From the NCBI GenBank assembly GCA_012838955.1, contig DUOH01000034.1:1-64000 (forward strand): 64,000 nt of DNA, in the 5' to 3' direction. Of this stretch, positions 42,190-51,550 are shown one piece after another. The position numbers were made by a program, and so were the translations under genes. Below the pieces are notes generated by a model. That model worked only from the letters and a program-made list of their open reading frames with translations. It had not been told where the DNA came from and searched no databases. Numbering within the stretch: position 1 is the first letter of the stretch; each line of letters begins with the position of its first letter. This stretch comes from Bacillota bacterium. GTDB taxonomy: Bacteria > Bacillota > UBA4882 > UBA10575.

Positions 42190-43458
42190 GTGAACAAATC
42201 TACTGGGATAAAACCCAAGCGAACCGTATCCAAGAACACAACGGAAAAAAGAGGATCACTGAGCAAATTTACCTTGGCCGTCCTCGTCTGTCTTATCTTG
42301 GTCACTACCTTAACCGGTTGTGTCCCCAAAGCCCCTCATGAACATTATGTTGCTGCCCTAAAAAAAGTAAACGATCTGGACTACCTGGATTTTGAGGCCA
42401 AGGCGTCCATGCTTATCCAGTCGGACCTTCCAGAAAACCAGGGAATTTATCAGATCTTAAGTCGAGTTTCCTTTGAAGTAGCTGTAAAGTTGGATAAAGA
42501 AGACCATCAAGTTCTCTTTGATTTTAACCTCCTTTATAAAGGAGCAAAATGCGGAAATCTGACTTTATACTGCGATCTGGAGAAAATAGCAGCCCAATCG
42601 GTCTTCTTGGGGCCAAAGATTTTTTACTTTGAATGGAAAGATCTGCAACCGTTAGTACAAAAGTATTTTGATCTTCAATTGCAAATTGCTGATTATTTCC
42701 CTCTGTTGCTCGAAACCGACGAAAAAATGTGGGAAGAAGTGGAGTTGGCGATTTATGATTTTTACGCCGACTATTACCAGGACAAAATCACCGTCGGCGA
42801 CGAGCAGGTAAAATTAGCCGTCATTGAAAACGGTCAAGAAAAAACTCTTATCTGTAAAGAATTGCTTCTGCAGATGGATAGCGATGCTTTTTCCCAGGAA
42901 GAGACAAGTCGCTTGCTACAAGGCCTTTTCGGTAATCCCGCAGTCAGGACTTTATTCAAAGATAAAATCACTCAGTTTATTACCATTGCCAAGAACAACG
43001 GCGACTTGGCGACTTGGCCGATTACCGAAGAAGAACTAATCGCCTTCCGTAATAATATTGATGTCCAAATCGATTATTATATAACTCGGATGGGGACGGT
43101 AATAGCGGATACCACACCGACTACTTCCCCTACTTCCATTACGAGGATGGAGGGGAAAATCCTCATCGACCAGAAGGGCTTATGGCGCAGTATGTTAGCA
43201 GACCAAACCATGCACATTACCAACCCCGACACAGGGGAAGTGTCCCAGTTTACGATGAAGATCGAGCAAAACCTGGTGAATCCAGGGCAAAAGCCGACCT
43301 TTCCTGATTTTCTTCCCGCAGCAATGGTCAACGTCGGCCAAACCTCCGCCGAGGAGTGGGCGGCTTTAGGGCAAGAAATTTACTTTAACCTATTTGCTCA
43401 AGCCATGGTTAACCCCTTCATCCAAGATATTATACAGCTTGGTACAGAAACAGAATAA
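42190..43458 (+). CDS. Hypothetical lipoprotein
   Basis: 422 residues, GTG start after AAGGAGAG. A long basic N-region leads to a hydrophobic helix and a lipobox LTGC near residue 51, so a membrane-anchored lipoprotein is expected. The mature part (about 52-422) is mixed alpha/beta with no recognised family. EVAVKLDKEDHQVLFDFNLLYKG and RMEGKILIDQKGLWRSMLADQTMHITNPDTGEV suggest repeated beta-sandwich units like LolA/YceI-type lipid-binding folds, but this is weak. It ends at a bidirectional terminator. Confidence 0.7.
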   Translation: MNKSTGIKPKRTVSKNTTEKRGSLSKFTLAVLVCLILVTTLTGCVPKAPHEHYVAALKKVNDLDYLDFEAKASMLIQSDLPENQGIYQILSRVSFEVAVKLDKEDHQVLFDFNLLYKGAKCGNLTLYCDLEKIAAQSVFLGPKIFYFEWKDLQPLVQKYFDLQLQIADYFPLLLETDEKMWEEVELAIYDFYADYYQDKITVGDEQVKLAVIENGQEKTLICKELLLQMDSDAFSQEETSRLLQGLFGNPAVRTLFKDKITQFITIAKNNGDLATWPITEEELIAFRNNIDVQIDYYITRMGTVIADTTPTTSPTSITRMEGKILIDQKGLWRSMLADQTMHITNPDTGEVSQFTMKIEQNLVNPGQKPTFPDFLPAAMVNVGQTSAEEWAALGQEIYFNLFAQAMVNPFIQDIIQLGTETE

Positions 43459-43507
43459 TATCTGGCCATCATCAATTAACCACATCCTATAATCTCAAGT
43501 TAATAAA

Positions 43508-43541
43508 AGAACCGCCTGCTGATGGGGAGCGGTTCTTTTTT
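43508..43541. terminator. Bidirectional terminator between lipoprotein and GPH symporter
   Basis: AGAACCGC - 13 nt - GCGGTTCT. TTTTTT follows on the plus strand and TTTTATT on the minus strand, serving both converging units. Confidence 0.88.
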
Positions 43542-43705
43542 CGCTCATGTCTTGATCTGCCAGGCTTATCTCGGTTTCCAGACAAGCGCCCCCTTGGGCA
43601 TTGCTGCCGCAGGGAATAAAGCTGCAGTCCGATCTTGGTTTCCATCCTCCACAACATTCCTTTTTTATTTTACATCCACCACATTAGGCCTCTTGGCGGT
43701 GACTT

Positions 43706-45091
43706 TCAATCGTCAACAAAGGTCTCACGTTCTTTCAGCTTCAAGTCACCTCGCGCCGCCAAGTCGGCCAGCATCCGGTCGAACAGTTCTTTATCGATTT
43801 TAAACTTGAAAAGGTAGATGAGATAACCGGTGACAATAAAGAGGAGCGGTAGGATGAGCATGGCGGATTTCATGAGGAGGAGTCCCCTTGCTGTGACCTC
43901 TTCGGGGGTGGCCGCCGCATTAATTCCGGAGATCACCGTTGTGGCCATTACGATCCCATTGGCCAGCGCAGCGCCGATCTTATTAATAAAGGGCTGCATC
44001 GAAAAGGTAATGCTCTCATTTCGGCGTCCCAATTTCCATTGGCCGTACTCGACGGTATCCGCCAGGAACATCAGCATTAATAGTTGGATGAAGGCTTCCC
44101 CGATAAAGATTAGGACACCGGCCGGTCCGATAAACCCCATTTTCTCCGGGGCGAAGAAAAAGATCAGATAGCCCAGGACCACCAGGATGGTAGAGAGGGT
44201 ATACAGCTGTTTTCTGGTATATTTCTTGGAGAAGAGATTAAAAATGGACAAGGCTAAAAGCTGGGAAACACCAAGGATCCCGGAGAAGACCGCATACATG
44301 TTTTCGTCTTTGTAGGCGTATTTAAAATAGTAAACCCCGAAACTGGTGGTGGTACAGTAGCCAATCATAAAAAGGGCCATGGCCAGCGCAGTGTAGAGGA
44401 GTTGGTCATTGTGAAAGATGACGGCGAACAATTCTTTCAGGGAAGTTCTCTCTTCTGTTTTGTACAGGTCCCGCTTTTCCTTCACTCCAAGTAAGGTGAA
44501 TAGCAAAAAGACCCAGGTGAGTAAGGCAACGATGATCGAAAAGATAAACCAAGCGTTTTTATTACCGCCCAGGGCGTAGGTGGCGGGGATGATCCCGACT
44601 ACCACCAGATACATGCCGATATTGGCACAGATCCGGGCAAAGGCGCCAGTCTTCTCCCGTTCCTTCTGGTTGATGGTGAGGGCGGGTAGCATTGACCAGT
44701 AAGCAATATCATTGGCGCCGTAGGCCAAATCCCACAAGAGATAAAAAAGGCCAAAGGTCAGCACAAAAGCTGGGCCGGTCAGACCCAGATCGGTAAAGAG
44801 TAAGACGGTTAGGATTCCGCCGATCACGCCACCAATGGCGATCCAGGGTTTGAATTTGCCATACCGGGATTGGGTGTTGTCAACCAGATAACCCATAAAG
44901 GGATCGTTCACCGCATCAAAGATGCGTAAAGCAGTAAAAACGCCGGTCAGCCACCACATGGTGGCATCGGAAAGATTAAGGATTTCCGTAAGGTAAAAGA
45001 CAAGATACATACTGACCAGGGCATAGAGCATATCCCGGCCGACGGTCCCAAGACCAAAGAAATAACGGTTGGCTTTGGTTTGTTTACTCAT
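43706..45091 (-). CDS. GPH-family sugar:cation symporter (MelB-like MFS)
   Basis: 461 residues, about 12 membrane helices. N-terminal RYFFGLGTVGRDMLYALVSMYLVFYLTEIL and DAVNDPFMGYLVDNTQSRYGKFKPWI are the family signature: NDP and RYGKFKPW carry the cation and sugar-contact residues. EYGQWKLGRRNESITFSMQPFINK lies in the C-terminal half. Substrates are galactosides, xylosides or glucuronides coupled to Na+ or H+. It overlaps the alpha-galactosidase by 8 nt behind GAGGAGGGG, so melibiose or raffinose-type alpha-galactosides are the likely substrate. Confidence 0.93.
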   Translation of the reverse strand: MSKQTKANRYFFGLGTVGRDMLYALVSMYLVFYLTEILNLSDATMWWLTGVFTALRIFDAVNDPFMGYLVDNTQSRYGKFKPWIAIGGVIGGILTVLLFTDLGLTGPAFVLTFGLFYLLWDLAYGANDIAYWSMLPALTINQKEREKTGAFARICANIGMYLVVVGIIPATYALGGNKNAWFIFSIIVALLTWVFLLFTLLGVKEKRDLYKTEERTSLKELFAVIFHNDQLLYTALAMALFMIGYCTTTSFGVYYFKYAYKDENMYAVFSGILGVSQLLALSIFNLFSKKYTRKQLYTLSTILVVLGYLIFFFAPEKMGFIGPAGVLIFIGEAFIQLLMLMFLADTVEYGQWKLGRRNESITFSMQPFINKIGAALANGIVMATTVISGINAAATPEEVTARGLLLMKSAMLILPLLFIVTGYLIYLFKFKIDKELFDRMLADLAARGDLKLKERETFVDD

Positions 45092-47429
45092 CGTTCCCCT
45101 CCTCTGTGTTTACTCTTTCAACAATGTAGAGATTTGAACCGAAATCACCCAGCAGCCGGACGTTTTCGTTATAGGCGGTCCCGGTGAATTGGTTGTTGAG
45201 GGGGATGCCGACCCTAAGGGCGGTAGCGGAACATCTATACTCTTCAACGCAATCAGCCAGACTGTAGTAGCGATTGGCCTGGTGCAGTAAGAAGCCTTCG
45301 GGGTTCAACGTCACCGGCGAAATATGGTTGACCAGACCGCCAAAGCGGGCCAGATATAAGCGCTGGGGCCTGGTCTGCACCACGTATTCTCCGGCGTTCA
45401 GTCCCGTGAGCCGCAGCCAATCATCGGTCTCGGCGGGAGAGACCAGTGTTTGGAAGAAGCCGACCACCGCCGAGTTTCTGTCCGCACTGACACATTGCCA
45501 GAGTACCTTGTTATCCTTCGTCGTAGATAACCGGGAAAAGGTGCCATACTGAAAGACTCGCCGGTACTTTTTATAGAAAGTAATCTGTTCCTTAACCTCT
45601 TTTTTCTCCTCAGGGGTCAGGAACCGAAGATCAAGCTCATACCCGAAACAGCCGAAACAGGCCACGTTAAAACGGGTGGAGAGCGGGGTGATTCGCAACG
45701 TTTGCTGGCTGGGTGACTGGGAGACATGGGCCCCCATGGTCGACAACGGATAGAAGTAGGAGAGCCCGGTTTGAATCTTTAGCCGTGCAACCGGGTCCGT
45801 ATTATCTGAGGTCCAAATCTGCGGACTAAAGCAGAGCATACCCAAGTCAAAACGGTTTCCCCCGCTGGAGCAGCTTTCTAACAGAACCTCCGGCCGGGGA
45901 CGGAAGATCCGGGAGAGCACCTCATAAAGGCCGATGATATAACGGTGGTAGAACTCTCCCTGGTGCTGAAGGGCTGGCGAGTAGCCCTCTGCAATGTGAC
46001 GGTTCATATCCCACTTGACGTAAGTAACCTTTGCTTCATCAAGAACTCGGCTGACCTGCTCAACGATGTAATCCCGAACTTCTTTTTGACAGAGATCCAG
46101 CACCAGCTGGTTCCGGCCGAGGATCGGCTTTTTCACCGGATGCCGGACGGCGTATGCGGGGTGTTCCCGGAAGAGGTTACTGTCTAGGTTGACCATCTCC
46201 GGCTCCACCCAAATTCCGAACTCAAGACGAAGGTCGCGTACTTGATCGGCAAAGGCCTTCAGTCCGCGGGGGAACTTTTTCCGGTTGACGGTATAATCAC
46301 CCAGACCGGCTTCGTCGTTGTTACGCTGGCCGAACCAGCCGTCATCTAGGACAAACAGTTCGATCCCCAGTTCCTTGGCTTTCTTGGCCAATTGGATGAG
46401 TTTGCCCTCGTCATAGTCAAAGTAATATGCTTCCCAGCTGTTGATTAAGATGGGACGTTCCCGCTTTTGCCAGTGGCCCCGGACGATATGTTCGTTAACA
46501 AAAGAATGCATGTTCCGGCTCATGCCATTAAAGCCCTGACTGCTGAAGGTCATCACAGCTTCGGGGGTCTCAAAGCTTTCTCCCTGCTCCAGAGTCCACT
46601 CAAAGCAGTGGGGATTGATCCCCGCGGCAACCCGGACAATGTCGCGTCGGCTCTTCTCAATGTAACTGGCATGGTTTCCGCTGTAGACCAGGTTAAAACC
46701 ATAGACCTTGCCGTTTTCTTCGGTGGTGGCCGCTGCTGCCAGCATGAAAGCGGGATTATGCCGGTTGCTGCTGGCGCCGGTGTTTGAGGCATTGGTGACC
46801 ATCCCGTACTCCACCGACCGAGCATGTAGATGGGCTTCTTTGATCCAATCGCCATCCAGCGTATACAGGTAAAAATTCTCATCGGGCAAGTCCACCATCA
46901 TGCTCATTATCCTGCGGATCACCAGCGGATCCTGGCTTCCATTGGTCAAGACCGCTCGGCGAGTAATAACGTTTACTTTAGCAAAGACGGTATAGTAGAG
47001 AGAAAGCGTGACGCTGGCGGTGGTATCCTGTAACGTAATCACCAGCGTCTGGTCGCCTCCGTGTGCCGACGGTAAGGTGCTCATCGGGACCGAACCGTCG
47101 ATCATCTGGTGGGACTCATAGACAAAATCACTGACAAAGGTACCATCGGGCATTTTCAGCTCGGTCGGACTCTGTCGGTAGTCGCCTCGTCCATTATCGG
47201 ACCATTCGAGGTACATCTGGTCCAAGCAGTACAATTCATCGGACTCGTCATAAGCCACGCTGTTCCCCAGGGGAGCGTTATTTTTTTGCGCCAGAACCCG
47301 GACATCCTCACCGGGCGCCAGTAGCGGCCCGTAAAAGATGTGCTCCAAATGGCCGAATTTAGTGACTCTGAACAGATAAGTAGTTGCCACCGTATCTAAC
47401 CGGAAGACATTATCTTGCGCCACAATCAA
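45084..47429 (-). CDS. Alpha-galactosidase, GH36
   Basis: 781 residues, slightly long for the family (about 730). N-terminal beta-sandwich, then a TIM barrel: WEAYYFDYDEGKL, FVLDDGWFGQRNNDEAGLGDY, GIWVEPEMVN, nucleophile Asp in YVKWDMNRH, acid/base Asp in SDNTDPVARL, and a C-terminal beta domain. It releases terminal alpha-1,6-galactose from melibiose, raffinose or galactomannan. No signal peptide, so it acts in the cytoplasm on imported sugar. TTG start at 47429, 7 nt after AGGAGGG. Confidence 0.95.
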   Translation of the reverse strand: MIVAQDNVFRLDTVATTYLFRVTKFGHLEHIFYGPLLAPGEDVRVLAQKNNAPLGNSVAYDESDELYCLDQMYLEWSDNGRGDYRQSPTELKMPDGTFVSDFVYESHQMIDGSVPMSTLPSAHGGDQTLVITLQDTTASVTLSLYYTVFAKVNVITRRAVLTNGSQDPLVIRRIMSMMVDLPDENFYLYTLDGDWIKEAHLHARSVEYGMVTNASNTGASSNRHNPAFMLAAAATTEENGKVYGFNLVYSGNHASYIEKSRRDIVRVAAGINPHCFEWTLEQGESFETPEAVMTFSSQGFNGMSRNMHSFVNEHIVRGHWQKRERPILINSWEAYYFDYDEGKLIQLAKKAKELGIELFVLDDGWFGQRNNDEAGLGDYTVNRKKFPRGLKAFADQVRDLRLEFGIWVEPEMVNLDSNLFREHPAYAVRHPVKKPILGRNQLVLDLCQKEVRDYIVEQVSRVLDEAKVTYVKWDMNRHIAEGYSPALQHQGEFYHRYIIGLYEVLSRIFRPRPEVLLESCSSGGNRFDLGMLCFSPQIWTSDNTDPVARLKIQTGLSYFYPLSTMGAHVSQSPSQQTLRITPLSTRFNVACFGCFGYELDLRFLTPEEKKEVKEQITFYKKYRRVFQYGTFSRLSTTKDNKVLWQCVSADRNSAVVGFFQTLVSPAETDDWLRLTGLNAGEYVVQTRPQRLYLARFGGLVNHISPVTLNPEGFLLHQANRYYSLADCVEEYRCSATALRVGIPLNNQFTGTAYNENVRLLGDFGSNLYIVERVNTEEGNDE

Positions 47430-47517
47430 TAGTCATCCCTCCTTTCTTTTCCGCTCCTGATTTAGTTAATAAGGAATACTTCGTCCTCTCCGTCGGCGGC
47501 TCGGAACACCGTGAAGC

Positions 47518-48801
47518 TCAATAAGGATATTTTTCTGCTCCGACGTATTCATCATAGAGTTCCTGGCTTACCCCGCCTTCCTTGATTATTGCGGCGAAGA
47601 AAGTTCCCGACTTTTTGACGGTCCGTTGCTGGGTGGGATAATCTACGTGTACAAGACCGAAACGGGCGCTTTCTCCTTCGCTCCACTCAAAATTATCACA
47701 AAAGCACCAGTGATAATAACGTTCAATGGGCAATGCGGACTCGCAAACCGCCTTTAGGTGGTCATAAAGGTAACGGCACCGGAAAGCATCCTGATTGTCA
47801 CAGGTTCCATTTTCAGTGATATAAATCGGCCGCGCAAGCAGGCCATAGAGTTTTTCTGCACACCGGATCAAGCCCTCCGGATATATTTCCCAGCCCAAAT
47901 CGTTTTTGGGCGCTCCGGCCCGTACCCCGTCGTTAAATTGGGAGATCGTGGAACGGGTATAATAATTAAGTCCAATAAAATCAGCATATTCTCCCCGCTC
48001 AACTCGGGCCGGCGCTTTGAGGGGCCAGATAAATTTCCCGAAGAAAATAGCTTGAGTAATTAAACCCTGGAAAAAGTAGTCCAAAAGCTTAGCATAGATC
48101 CGGTGGCGTAAATTCTTTGGGTTTGCCGGGTCAAAGACCCGTAAATGATGGGCCAAACTGACCTTGGTATTTTGGTAGCCCATTTCCCGGCGGATCTTGT
48201 GGATCAGTTCATAGGACCGGATATGGCAATAGGCCAGATTTGCCATGATCGTCAACGCCTTGGAAAAGGATTTTTTGCCGGGAGGCCAGTCCCCAAAGTA
48301 ATAAGAATTAGTGGCGTAGACATTGGGCTCATTGATGGTGATATACTCGGCAACCAGATCTCCAAAGGAGCGGACCACAAGCTCCGTAAAGTCCAAGAAA
48401 TACCGGAGATTCTCTTTCTTTAAAAAACCGCCTCTTTCCTCAAACCACATAGGATTGGTAAAATGGTGAATGGTAAGCAGTAGTTTGATGCCTTTTTTCC
48501 GAAGGTAAGTTATTTCTTCGCGATAATGGGCGATAGCCGCTTCATCCACCCGCTCGGGGGTGGGACAGATCCGGGCCCATTCGATCCCGAACCTGTAGAC
48601 TTGTAGGCCTAAATCCGCCATCAAATCGGCGTCTTCCCGCCAACGGTGGTAATGATCGGTAGCCCGGGCTGGGTCGGAACCGTCTTTGATCCAACCGCAG
48701 CGGTACCAGTCATTCCAGTTGTGGTCTAACTCACCGCCTTCGATCTGAGTGGCGGACGTGGCCGCGCCTAACAAAAGACCTGGTTTTAGCTGGAAACTCA
48801 T
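47518..48801 (-). CDS. Glycoside hydrolase family 1 (beta-glucosidase/beta-galactosidase)
   Basis: 427 residues from the ATG at 48801, which follows GGAGGGG; the frame is open to 48873. GH1 TIM barrel: LLLGAATSATQIEGG, RFGIEWARICPTPE, acid/base Glu in TINEPN, nucleophile Glu in YITENG, and HWCFCDNFEWSEG. It is slightly short for GH1 (about 450). It removes beta-linked glucose or galactose, possibly a broad-specificity enzyme. First gene of the minus-strand GH1-GH36-GPH operon. No transcription factor gene is attached. Confidence 0.92.
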   Translation of the reverse strand: MSFQLKPGLLLGAATSATQIEGGELDHNWNDWYRCGWIKDGSDPARATDHYHRWREDADLMADLGLQVYRFGIEWARICPTPERVDEAAIAHYREEITYLRKKGIKLLLTIHHFTNPMWFEERGGFLKKENLRYFLDFTELVVRSFGDLVAEYITINEPNVYATNSYYFGDWPPGKKSFSKALTIMANLAYCHIRSYELIHKIRREMGYQNTKVSLAHHLRVFDPANPKNLRHRIYAKLLDYFFQGLITQAIFFGKFIWPLKAPARVERGEYADFIGLNYYTRSTISQFNDGVRAGAPKNDLGWEIYPEGLIRCAEKLYGLLARPIYITENGTCDNQDAFRCRYLYDHLKAVCESALPIERYYHWCFCDNFEWSEGESARFGLVHVDYPTQQRTVKKSGTFFAAIIKEGGVSQELYDEYVGAEKYPY

Positions 48802-48890
48802 GATTTCCCCTCCCGAAAAGTTCTTTATTTTTGTGGCCGGTTTCAGCCGGGGCTCGGATGACGTAATTCCCATCCATATTTGTGGAGTTC

Positions 48891-48909
48891 ATTAATGATA
48901 ATCATTAAT
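48891..48909. promoter_or_regulatory. 19-bp perfect palindrome, Fur-box-like
   Basis: ATTAATGAT-A-ATCATTAAT is a perfect palindrome, followed by GATAAT (48910-48915), so the motif ATTAATGATAAT occurs twice head to tail. Fifteen of 19 positions match the classical Fur box GATAATGATAATCATTATC. It lies about 90 bp upstream of the GH1 start, in the divergent region with the SYLF gene. Which gene it controls is not clear. Confidence 0.55.
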
Positions 48910-48915
48910 GATAAT

Positions 48916-49255
48916 TAACAATTTATTCATATATAAAGAATAACATTCTAAAGATGAAACCCGCAAGCCTTTCCGGGAAATTAGAAGCGGCCGACCGGTT
49001 AAGTAATAGATCACATATGTCGTCGGTTTTGCCGACAGTACGCAAAGGCTGCTTGAGCAGTGTGCGCCAACTAATTTTGCCTACTGCCTTTTCGTAAAAG
49101 GAAAAAGGATTAGGGCGATCCGTGCCGAATTTGGCATACATATATTATTACTGAAGTATTATTACTGAAGGAGCTTGGCAGATAGCCAGAGCGTAATAGG
49201 ACGGCGCAATTATGCCGGCCGGAGTAATCAATAAAACCGCTGAGAGGTGACGTCG
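48916..49255 (+). other. Long leader of the SYLF gene with hairpins and a tandem repeat
   Basis: No supported gene. The 72-codon minus-strand frame (48923-49141) and a 46-codon plus-strand frame lack ribosome binding sites. Several small hairpins are present (GTCGG-TTTTG-CCGAC near 49020, CTGC-TTGA-GCAG near 49050). TATTATTACTGAAG is repeated exactly in tandem at 49143-49156 and 49157-49170. Confidence 0.45.
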
Positions 49256-49963
49256 TTGAGAAAAGGATTAGTATTTGGTTTGCTCCTCTGCATACTGATC
49301 TGGGGAGCGGGGACTCCGGTGACGACTGCGGCCAAGAACCCCAACGAAATAGTTGAAGGGGTAATTGAAGTATTACAGAAGATGGCGGAGGAAGACGATG
49401 CGGAGAATTTGGGCAGGTTATTGAAGAAAGCGGAAGGAGTAGCTGTCTTCCCTTCGGTAATTAAAGCCGGTTTAGTCTTGGGCGGACGGCACGGGCGTGG
49501 GGTCTTGCTAAAAAGAGACCGCGCAGTCACAGGCGCTTGGTTTGGCCCGCATTTTGTCACCATCTCCGGGGCTTCATGGGGATTACAGGCTGGGGTGCAA
49601 TCTACCGCCTTGGTGATGGTAATTATGAATGAGCGCGGTATGAAAGGCTTTACTGGTGATAAGTTTACCTTAGGCGGAGATGTGAGCGTCGCCGCCGGCC
49701 CGGTGGGACGGCAGACCGGTGTAGGAACAGATGGCAGTTTTACCGCTGAGATTTTTACTTATTCCATGAGTAAAGGGGTCTTTGCCGGACTGTCCTTGGA
49801 AGGCTCGGTAATCAGTAGTGATAATGAACGAAACGAGGAGTTCTGGGGCGGGGAGGTTTCCATTGAAAGTATTCTAAAGCGCAAATCCGGGGATCCACAG
49901 GTGCAGTCGTTGATTGAGGCCATAAATGACTTGGTTGTTAAGGATAAAGCAACTTCCTTATAG
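49256..49963 (+). CDS. Secreted SYLF-domain (Ysc84-type) lipid-binding protein
   Basis: 235 residues, TTG start 5 nt after GAGAGGTGA. A signal peptide (first about 24 residues) precedes the SYLF domain: helical part (IVEGVIEVLQKMAEEDD...LLKKAEGVAVFPSVIKAGLVLGG), then RGVLLKRD, PHFVTISGASWGLQAGVQST and VSVAAGPVGRQTGVGTD, ending in SKGVFAGLSLEGS. SYLF domains bind phosphoinositides in eukaryotes; the bacterial exported forms have no settled role. No partner gene is adjacent. Confidence 0.9.
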   Translation: MRKGLVFGLLLCILIWGAGTPVTTAAKNPNEIVEGVIEVLQKMAEEDDAENLGRLLKKAEGVAVFPSVIKAGLVLGGRHGRGVLLKRDRAVTGAWFGPHFVTISGASWGLQAGVQSTALVMVIMNERGMKGFTGDKFTLGGDVSVAAGPVGRQTGVGTDGSFTAEIFTYSMSKGVFAGLSLEGSVISSDNERNEEFWGGEVSIESILKRKSGDPQVQSLIEAINDLVVKDKATSL

Positions 49964-50054
49964 AGTATGATCAACTGTAGATAATCGGCAATAATATAAA
50001 CGGTCTTCCGATAAGGGCCAAATATGGGAAGCAATAATACAGGCAGGTGAAGTT

Positions 50055-50291
50055 ATGGAGCTCCGGAAAGTAATTACCCGGCTAAATTTTTTATACCATA
50101 AACGGACCACTACCGGCTTGAGCGAGGAGGAGCAGGCAGAAGAAAGTAGGTTGCGGCGGGAGTATATAGAGACGATCAAGGGTAATCTTCGCCAGCAGCT
50201 TGACCAGATTAAGATCGTAGAACCTGCAAAACCCGGTCGGTCCGGCTGTTGCTGCGGTCATGATCATAGCAGTTGTGAGGAAAGGCATTGA
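50055..50291 (+). CDS. UPF0291 (DUF896, YnzC-type) protein with Cys/His-rich tail
   Basis: 78 residues. The first 60 match the family (ITRLNFLYHKRTTTGLSEEEQAEESRLRREYIETIKGNLRQQLDQIKIVEP), a helical hairpin that Bacillus encodes near the SOS gene yneA. A 16-residue extension SGCCCGHDHSSCEERH follows, which most family members lack. With four Cys and three His it could bind a metal ion such as zinc. AGGCAGGTGA is the ribosome binding site. Function of the family is unknown. Confidence 0.9.
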   Translation: MELRKVITRLNFLYHKRTTTGLSEEEQAEESRLRREYIETIKGNLRQQLDQIKIVEPAKPGRSGCCCGHDHSSCEERH

Positions 50292-50317
50292 AGCTTCCGC
50301 GCGTACAGGGGATGGAA

Positions 50318-50677
50318 TCAATCAAAGGCAGCGTTAATTTCGTTGTTTTCGTTGTAGATTCTGATGGTATGAAGCTCAAGGAGGTTGAGGGCTTCCCAGC
50401 TGATCGAGTTTCCGTCTTCATCCACGATTAAAAGGTCCCAGCTTTCTATGTTAGCATAATCAAAGGTGATTTTTAGGTGTTCGCCATGGGATAGAATATC
50501 TTCTTCCAGAATGTCCTCTTCCCAGTCATTGGAGGAAGAGGGAGAGATGTATATCTCATAGATATCGAGACTGCTCTCATTGATTAAGGTAAAACTGTGG
50601 GAGGTGGCCAGCGCCGGACCGCAGGCGACCATCAGGAGCACGAGGGCAAAGAGGATGCCAGCAGATAGTCGTTTCAA
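50318..50677 (-). CDS. Small secreted protein, 119 residues
   Basis: Signal peptide MKRLSAGILFALVLLMVACG..., with either a Cys lipobox (VACG) or signal peptidase I cleavage after ALA. The mature part reads SFTLINESSLDIYEIYISPSSSNDWEED, then an acidic Ca-type loop (DEDGNSISWEAL) and LHTIRIYNEN, a compact beta-sandwich found in scattered bacteria without a known role. AAAGGAAGGATC precedes the ATG. Monocistronic on the minus strand. Confidence 0.75.
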   Translation of the reverse strand: MKRLSAGILFALVLLMVACGPALATSHSFTLINESSLDIYEIYISPSSSNDWEEDILEEDILSHGEHLKITFDYANIESWDLLIVDEDGNSISWEALNLLELHTIRIYNENNEINAAFD

Positions 50678-50909
50678 CTTAGATCCTTCCTTTCAATAAA
50701 AATTCGGCGACTAATTAAAATGGATAGAATATTTTTAGTTAATTATACCAAAACATACGGGTCAAGGATAGTCTAGTAAGAAGTCGGGGCTTCCGGTTTT
50801 CCCTCGGGCTTTTGCAAGTTAAAACCGTCTCACCCAGCGCTGCGCAGTGTCTCGTGAGCGCTTTTTTCTGCAGCTGGTGGCGGTCATCACTGGAAAGGAG
50901 TTGAATACC

Positions 50910-51398
50910 ATGGGATTGGAATTACTAAAGAAGAGAGTAAGTGTTCGTCAATACCAAGCGCGACCTGTTGAGCGGGAGAAACTGGAAGCCATCATTGATA
51001 CGGTCCGCTGGGCGCCGTCTGCCCGTAATGAGCAACCATGGGAGTTTGTAGTGATCACCGAAGAGGGAAAGAAAGCGGAAATCGCTGCGCTGACAGACTA
51101 TGGACGTTTTATAGCAGAGGCAGGCGCCTGCATTGCCGTGTTTTGTCGTGAGACCAAATATTATCTGGAGGACGGTAGCGCAGCTACGACTTATATATTG
51201 TTGGCAGCTACCGAGCTGGGGTTGGGCTCTTGCTGGATCGCTGGAGACAAAAAAGGATATACGGAAGAGATCAGAAAAGCCTTGGGGGCGCCCCCAGAGT
51301 TTAAGCTGGTTTCTTTAGTAGCCCTCGGGTATCCAGGAGAGCATCAGCCCAAACCCAAACGAGAGCTTCACACTTTGTTGCATTGGGAAAAGTTTTGA
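50910..51398 (+). CDS. Nitroreductase family protein
   Basis: 162 residues from the ATG at 50910, 9 nt after AAAGGAG; the frame is open from 50847. FMN-binding features: RVSVRQYQARPVEREKLEAI, RWAPSARNEQPWEFVVI, AAEL-type central helix (LLAATELGLGSCWIAG) and VALGYPGEHQ. These NAD(P)H-dependent flavoenzymes reduce nitro compounds, quinones or related substrates; the true substrate is not predictable. No redox partner is adjacent. Shorter than the 200-220-residue members, as in the compact subgroup. Confidence 0.92.
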   Translation: MGLELLKKRVSVRQYQARPVEREKLEAIIDTVRWAPSARNEQPWEFVVITEEGKKAEIAALTDYGRFIAEAGACIAVFCRETKYYLEDGSAATTYILLAATELGLGSCWIAGDKKGYTEEIRKALGAPPEFKLVSLVALGYPGEHQPKPKRELHTLLHWEKF

Positions 51399-51485
51399 TC
51401 TCTCCGGTTTCGGCGCAGGGTTGCGTAGAAGACCGGGTCATTTCGGGCTGGAAAGAAAGGATCTCAAAGAAATAAATAGAAATAT

Positions 51486-51550
51486 TATAGAACCAGAAGA
51501 GCGGGAGGTTCTATAGAAATCCTACGCTTTGTTGGTGTGGGAGTTTTTTT
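51486..51550 (+). terminator. Hairpin plus terminator upstream of the kinase cluster
   Basis: TATAGAACC (51486-51494) and GGTTCTATA (51507-51515) form a perfect 9-bp stem. Then TCCTACGC and GTGTGGGA (51520-51542, with G-T pairs) are followed by GTTTTTTT. The second is the likely terminator of the nitroreductase unit. Confidence 0.65.

Noticed and set aside
48923-49141. 72-codon minus-strand frame in the SYLF leader
   Set aside because: No ribosome binding site and no recognisable family; kept as non-coding.
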